A program made the translations under genes and the position numbers. 16,820 nt of DNA from CAKRZE01 sp045617585 (GTDB lineage: Bacteria > Bacillota > Clostridia > Oscillospirales > CAG-272). Below are positions 13,520-16,820 of the stretch, piece by piece. A model generated the notes under the pieces. It was not told the origin of the DNA. It did not search any database and saw only the letters and a program-made list of their open reading frames with translations. The DNA is taken from assembly GCA_045617585.1 (NCBI GenBank), contig JAZLIW010000082.1:1-16820 (forward strand), in the 5' to 3' direction. Positions within the stretch are counted from its first letter, which is position 1, and each line of letters opens with the position of its first letter.

Positions 13520-14983
13520 ATGAACAAAAAGAATCTTGCACGTCTTTTGTCCGTCCTGCTCCTTGCGGCGACCCTGATCTGCTCGTTCGTCGCCTGCACG
13601 GAGAAACCGGATAACCCGTCGGATACGACCCCGCAGGGTGAGACCGAACCGCCCGAAGAGACCCGTATCACCGCGGACCTTCCCCCGATGACCTTCGACG
13701 GTTACACCTTCTCGATCGCTCACTGGGATCTGTCCGGTATGACCCCGAAGTACAACGACCTGTACGCCGAGGACGACGACGGTGACCCGATCGTTTCCGA
13801 GGTCTACCGCCGCAACGCGCGCCTTTCCGAACAGCTCGAAATCGAGTTTGAGTTCGAGTACGTCGCGTTCAACGAGCTGGTCAACACCATCCGCAACTGC
13901 GTCAACACCTCGACCGACACCTACGACCTCGTCCTGCTCCGTATGCACGAGACGCCCGGTCCGATGATGGAGGGCGACTTCCTCGACTTCCAGAACGACT
14001 TCCAGTACATCGATCTCGACAAGCCGTGGTGGGACCAGGGGCTCCGCCGTGAGCTTTCCTTCGCGGATCACCTCTTCCTCGCCTCCGCCGACCTCACCAT
14101 TCAGGATAAGAACGACACCTACCTCATGACCTTCAACAAGAAGCTGATCCGTGACGAAGGCCTTGAAAATCCCTATACGCTCGTCGAAAACAAGGAATGG
14201 ACGCTTGAAAAGCTCTTCGAGCTCTCCGAAAAGGCGACCCACGACGTCAACGGCGACACCGAACTGGATTCCGATAACGACCAGATCGGCTTCCTCTACA
14301 CCGACGACGCGACCATCGCGTTCTTCTTCTCCCTCGGCGGCCGCTTTACCGAAAAGGACCAGTTCGACCTGCCCGAGTATACCTTCAACACCGAGGACAA
14401 TTTCGCGATCGTGACCGACATCCTCGACTTTGCGTATTCCGAAGCGACCCGTACCCGCAGCGGCAACGCGTTCGTCGAGAACCGCGGTCTGTTCGACTGT
14501 GTGTGCGTCTCCAACGTCATTTCCTGGCGCGGTGAGGAAATGCTCGACTTCGGTGTCATTCCCTGCCCGCTGTGGGAGGAAGGCGCAGACTACCGTGCCC
14601 TCGTTTCCCGCCATCACTGCGGTCTGCTCTCCGTCCTCCGCTGCGAGGAGAACATCGACACCGTCGGTTATATCCTTGAAGCGATGGCTGCCGGTTCTCA
14701 CTACGACCTGATGGAAGCTTACTACGATATCACGCTGAAGACCAAGTCCGCCCGTGACGACGAGTCCCAGGGAATGCTCGACCTGATCTTCTCGCACCGT
14801 ACCACCGATATCGGCGAGGTCTGCGACTTCGGTTCCTTCGCGACCGATATCCTCCGTCTCGTCTCCCGCGGCAACAAGTCCAACCAGCTTGCTTCCTCCT
14901 ACGCTTCCGCGGAGAACAAGATCAATTCCGCGATCGAGAAGTTCATCCAGCAGGTCGACGAGATCGACGCGATGCGCGGCTGA
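13520..14983 (+). CDS. Extracellular solute-binding lipoprotein, copy 1 (ABC transporter family 1-like)
   Basis: This 487-residue lipoprotein has a signal peptide with lipobox FVAC (lipidated C26), then an acidic Thr/Pro/Glu linker (27-50). A periplasmic-binding-protein-like fold follows, with features such as PPMTFDGYTFSIAHWD, TFNKKLIRD, GRFTEKD and the C-terminal DESQGMLDLIFSHRTTD. This resembles sugar-type substrate-binding proteins of clostridial ABC importers. A loop at 242-254 (DVNGDTELDSDND) resembles a calcium-binding loop. The start is the ATG at 13520, preceded by AAAGGAG; an upstream in-frame extension to 13427 would overlap the promoter and bury the signal peptide. No permease or ATPase genes are adjacent in the window, so it is an orphan binding protein here. 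A very similar second copy follows. CGT and GGT codons are frequent, fitting high expression. Confidence 0.88.
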   Translation: MNKKNLARLLSVLLLAATLICSFVACTEKPDNPSDTTPQGETEPPEETRITADLPPMTFDGYTFSIAHWDLSGMTPKYNDLYAEDDDGDPIVSEVYRRNARLSEQLEIEFEFEYVAFNELVNTIRNCVNTSTDTYDLVLLRMHETPGPMMEGDFLDFQNDFQYIDLDKPWWDQGLRRELSFADHLFLASADLTIQDKNDTYLMTFNKKLIRDEGLENPYTLVENKEWTLEKLFELSEKATHDVNGDTELDSDNDQIGFLYTDDATIAFFFSLGGRFTEKDQFDLPEYTFNTEDNFAIVTDILDFAYSEATRTRSGNAFVENRGLFDCVCVSNVISWRGEEMLDFGVIPCPLWEEGADYRALVSRHHCGLLSVLRCEENIDTVGYILEAMAAGSHYDLMEAYYDITLKTKSARDDESQGMLDLIFSHRTTDIGEVCDFGSFATDILRLVSRGNKSNQLASSYASAENKINSAIEKFIQQVDEIDAMRG

Positions 14984-15020
14984 TCTTCTCCCGGCAATCA
15001 AGCACGATTTCCCGACTGAC

Positions 15021-15054
15021 AAAGAGGACTGCCCCGGAGGCGGTCCTCTTTTTT
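15021..15054 (+). terminator. Intrinsic terminator between the two lipoprotein genes
   Basis: AAAGAGGACTGCC (15021-15033) pairs with GGCGGTCCTCTTT (15039-15051), a 13-bp stem with one G-T pair and a 5-nt loop. T residues run through 15054. Confidence 0.93.
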
Positions 15055-15061
15055 CCTTTTC

Positions 15062-15090
15062 TTGACAAATCGGGGAAAACGTGGTATAGT
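15062..15090 (+). promoter_or_regulatory. SigA-type promoter of the second solute-binding lipoprotein
   Basis: Consensus -35 TTGACA (15062-15067), a 17-bp spacer ending in TGG, and -10 TATAGT (15085-15090). It starts only 7 nt after the T-tract of the upstream terminator, so the two tandem genes are separate transcription units. Confidence 0.9.
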
Positions 15091-15121
15091 AAGGGTAACG
15101 AATATTTTAGAGGAGATCCGT

Positions 15122-16600
15122 ATGAAAAAGAAACCTCTGATCCGCGTTCTCTCTTCGCTGCTCCTGCTCCTCGTGCTCGTCGGCAGCTTTGCCGCCTGCG
15201 CCGAACAGAAGACCGATCCGAAGGACACGCTCGACCCGGACGACACGACCCCGCCGGAGGAGACCCGTCTGACCGCCGATCTGCCCCCGATGACCTTTGA
15301 CGGCTACACCTTCTCGATCCTGCACTGGGATCTGAGCGGCGCCACGCCCAAGTACAACGACCTGCACGCTGAGGATGACGACGGCGACCCGATCATCTCC
15401 GAGGTCTACCGCCGCAACGCCCGACTTTCCGAGCAGCTCGATATCGAGTTTGAGTTCGACTATCAGGCGTACAACGAGATCGTCAACACGGCGCGCAGCT
15501 GCGTCAGCACCTCGACCGACTCCTATGACCTCGTCCTGCTCCGTCTCCACGAGGCGGGCTCGCCGATGATGGAGGGTACCTTCCTCGACTTTGAGAACGA
15601 CTTCCAGTATATCGACCTCGACAAGCCGTGGTGGGACCAGGGGCTCCGCCGTGAGCTCTCCTTCGGCAATCACCTCTTCCTCGCTTCCGCCGATATCACC
15701 AATCAGGACAAGGACGACACCTACCTGATGGCGTTCAACAAGAAGATCGTCCGCGACGCCGGGCTGGACAACCCCTACGAGCTCGTGGAGAACGGTGAAT
15801 GGACGCTGGAAAAGTTCTATTCGATGGCGGCTGCCGTCGCGCACGACGACAACGGCGACGGCGTTCTTTCCCTCGAAGACGATACGATCGGCTTCCTTGA
15901 CACCGACGACGCGACCATCGCGTTCTTCTTCTCCCTCGGCGGGCGCTTCACCGAAAAGGACAGCCTCGACCTGCCCGAGTACGTCTTCAACGACGAGGAC
16001 AACTTCCAGATCGTGACCGATATCCTCGACCTCAGCTACGACGAGAACGTCACGACCTACGGCTCGAACACCGACAACGGCAACGCCTTCATCGCCAACC
16101 GCGGTCTGTTCGACTGCGTGTGGACTACCAAGGTCATCGGATGGCGCGGTGAGGAAACGCTCGACTTCGGCGTCGTTCCCTGCCCCAACTGGAATGAAGG
16201 CGACGATTATTACGCGCTCGTTTCCCGTCATCACTGCGGTCTGCTCTCCGTCCTCCGCTGTGAGGAGAACGCCGACACCGTCGGTTACATCCTCGAAGCG
16301 ATGGCTGCCGCGTCTCACTACGATCTGCGCGCCGCGTACTACGACATCACGCTGAAGACCAAGTCCGCCCGTGACGACGAATCGCAGGGGATGCTCGACC
16401 TGATCTTCTCGCACCGTACGACCGATATCGCCGAGGTCTGCGACTTCGGCGGCTTCTCGACCGAGATCCTGCGCCTCGTCTCCCGCGGCAAGCAGGCGAA
16501 CCAGCTCGCCTCCACCTACGCTTCCTCCGAGAGTAAGATCGACGCCGCGATCGAAAAGTTCATCGATCAGGTCGACAAGATCGACGAAATGCGCGGTTGA
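15122..16600 (+). CDS. Extracellular solute-binding lipoprotein, copy 2 (paralogue of the 13520 gene)
   Basis: This 492-residue lipoprotein has lipobox FAAC (C26) and aligns with the previous gene over its whole length. From residue 50 to the end most positions are identical, including YIDLDKPWWDQGLRREL, TDDATIAFFFSLGGRFTEKD and the C-terminal DESQGMLDLIFSHRTTD. Differences cluster in the linker (27-48), around 233-262 and at 310-330, where this copy has a 5-residue insertion (YGSNTDNGNAF). The calcium-like loop here is closer to consensus (DDNGDGVLSLEDD, 242-254). It is probably a substrate-binding protein with altered specificity. The start is the ATG at 15122 after GAGGAG; the extension to 15062 would begin within the -35 box. 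It has its own promoter and terminator and no transporter partner in view. Confidence 0.88.
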   Translation: MKKKPLIRVLSSLLLLLVLVGSFAACAEQKTDPKDTLDPDDTTPPEETRLTADLPPMTFDGYTFSILHWDLSGATPKYNDLHAEDDDGDPIISEVYRRNARLSEQLDIEFEFDYQAYNEIVNTARSCVSTSTDSYDLVLLRLHEAGSPMMEGTFLDFENDFQYIDLDKPWWDQGLRRELSFGNHLFLASADITNQDKDDTYLMAFNKKIVRDAGLDNPYELVENGEWTLEKFYSMAAAVAHDDNGDGVLSLEDDTIGFLDTDDATIAFFFSLGGRFTEKDSLDLPEYVFNDEDNFQIVTDILDLSYDENVTTYGSNTDNGNAFIANRGLFDCVWTTKVIGWRGEETLDFGVVPCPNWNEGDDYYALVSRHHCGLLSVLRCEENADTVGYILEAMAAASHYDLRAAYYDITLKTKSARDDESQGMLDLIFSHRTTDIAEVCDFGGFSTEILRLVSRGKQANQLASTYASSESKIDAAIEKFIDQVDKIDEMRG

Positions 16601-16617
16601 GATAATAATAACAATAT

Positions 16618-16654
16618 CGCCTCCCGTGGGAACCATCCGCGGGAGGCGGTTTTT
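16618..16654 (+). terminator. Intrinsic terminator of the second lipoprotein gene
   Basis: CGCCTCCCG (16618-16626) pairs with CGGGAGGCG (16640-16648); the loop can add an inner TGG/CCA helix. A T-run lies at 16650-16654. Confidence 0.9.
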
Positions 16655-16678
16655 CGCTTTATTGGGGAAAGAAAGGCG

Positions 16679-16810
16679 GATCGGGACACCAAAGGTAATT
16701 CGGTTCGCAAAAGGCGAATCGGTTCGCAAAAGGCGAATCGGTTCGCAAAAGGCGAATCGGTTCGCAAAAAGCGAACCGTGCGACTTTCCCCCACCATTCG
16801 TGTCCCGATC
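16679..16810. repeat. 11-bp inverted repeat flanking the 19-bp repeat array
   Basis: GATCGGGACAC (16679-16689) is the exact reverse complement of GTGTCCCGATC (16800-16810). The two arms enclose the tandem repeats and about 110 bp in total. They could be ends of a small element or the base of a large cruciform. No gene was recognised in 16655-16820. Confidence 0.75.
16698..16773. repeat. Four tandem 19-bp repeats with internal dyad symmetry
   Basis: The unit AATCGGTTCGCAAAAGGCG occurs four times without gaps: 16698-16716 (one base changed), 16717-16735, 16736-16754 and 16755-16773 (one base changed). Within each, CGGTTCGC and the GCGAATCG that crosses into the next unit can pair around an A-rich loop. 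The last copy gives a perfect 8-bp stem, CGGTTCGC (16758-16765) with GCGAACCG (16771-16778). Confidence 0.95.
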
Positions 16811-16820
16811 GGTAAGGCGA

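Noticed and set aside
13325..15022. 565-residue minus-strand frame, and the similar one at 15107-16729
   Set aside because: Both mirror the tandem lipoprotein genes, and their similarity to each other simply reflects the paralogy of the sense genes.
15062..15121. Upstream start for the second lipoprotein
   Set aside because: It begins in the -35 box; the ATG at 15122 has GAGGAG and begins the signal peptide.
16698..16773. CRISPR array
   Set aside because: Units are only 19 bp and contiguous with no spacers between them; no cas genes are seen.
16567..16797. Small minus-strand gene with repeated RTDSPFANRF-like segments
   Set aside because: It is just a translation of the 19-bp tandem repeats, runs over the terminator and lacks a convincing ribosome binding site.

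Overview
The window (about 16.8 kb, GC-rich, around 60%) looks like a chromosomal piece of an anaerobic Firmicute of the class Clostridia, probably an uncultured gut or rumen member of the Oscillospirales or a nearby order. The reasons are the Gram-positive SigA-type promoters, strong AAAGGAG-like ribosome binding sites, a dockerin/cohesin surface protein, solute-binding lipoproteins, and the lepB-rbgA-rnhB gene order typical of Firmicutes. The assignment is inferred from gene content only; no rRNA or tRNA is present.

Layout. (1) 1-1086, plus strand: the C-terminal part of a LarA-family nickel-pincer racemase/epimerase, coupled to a FucU/RbsD sugar mutarotase, ending at a bidirectional terminator. 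(2) 1210-5616, minus strand: a five-gene operon from a clear promoter at 5655-5683: archaeal-type phosphoglycerate mutase, signal peptidase I with a long acidic N-terminus, the ribosome-assembly GTPase RbgA, ribonuclease HII and a NagD-type HAD phosphatase. (3) 5720-6532, minus strand: an RlmA-type 23S rRNA guanine methyltransferase with its own promoter. (4) 6816-16600, plus strand: four secreted or surface genes, each with its own promoter and each followed by an intrinsic terminator. They are a 1266-residue CHAP/SH3/Ig/cohesin/Cys-repeat/InlB/dockerin protein, an 839-residue membrane-anchored repeat protein, and two closely related tandem solute-binding lipoproteins. (5) 16679-16810: four tandem 19-bp repeats with internal dyad symmetry, enclosed by an 11-bp inverted repeat.

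How the parts fit. Genes 1210-6532 are mostly housekeeping (glycolysis, protein export, ribosome assembly, RNA handling). The right half is a cell-surface block. The 1266-residue protein carries both a cohesin-like domain and a C-terminal dockerin on a peptidoglycan-hydrolase chassis, so it could act as a node in a surface assembly. Its neighbour is a C-terminally anchored stalk of six similar repeats. The two lipoproteins are probably orphan substrate-binding proteins, since no permease genes are visible. Signal peptidase I in the minus-strand operon belongs to the pathway that would process the first two proteins, but that is general knowledge and not a specific link.

The strongest leads are: a precise 37-residue tandem repeat with a C-x9-C-x2-C-x12-H pattern that is lost in the last copy; cohesin and dockerin in the same chain; the hairpin-forming 19-bp repeat array; and an RbgA whose G4 motif reads TKSS instead of NKxD. 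All six recognisable promoters share a 17-bp spacer and an extended -10 TGn.
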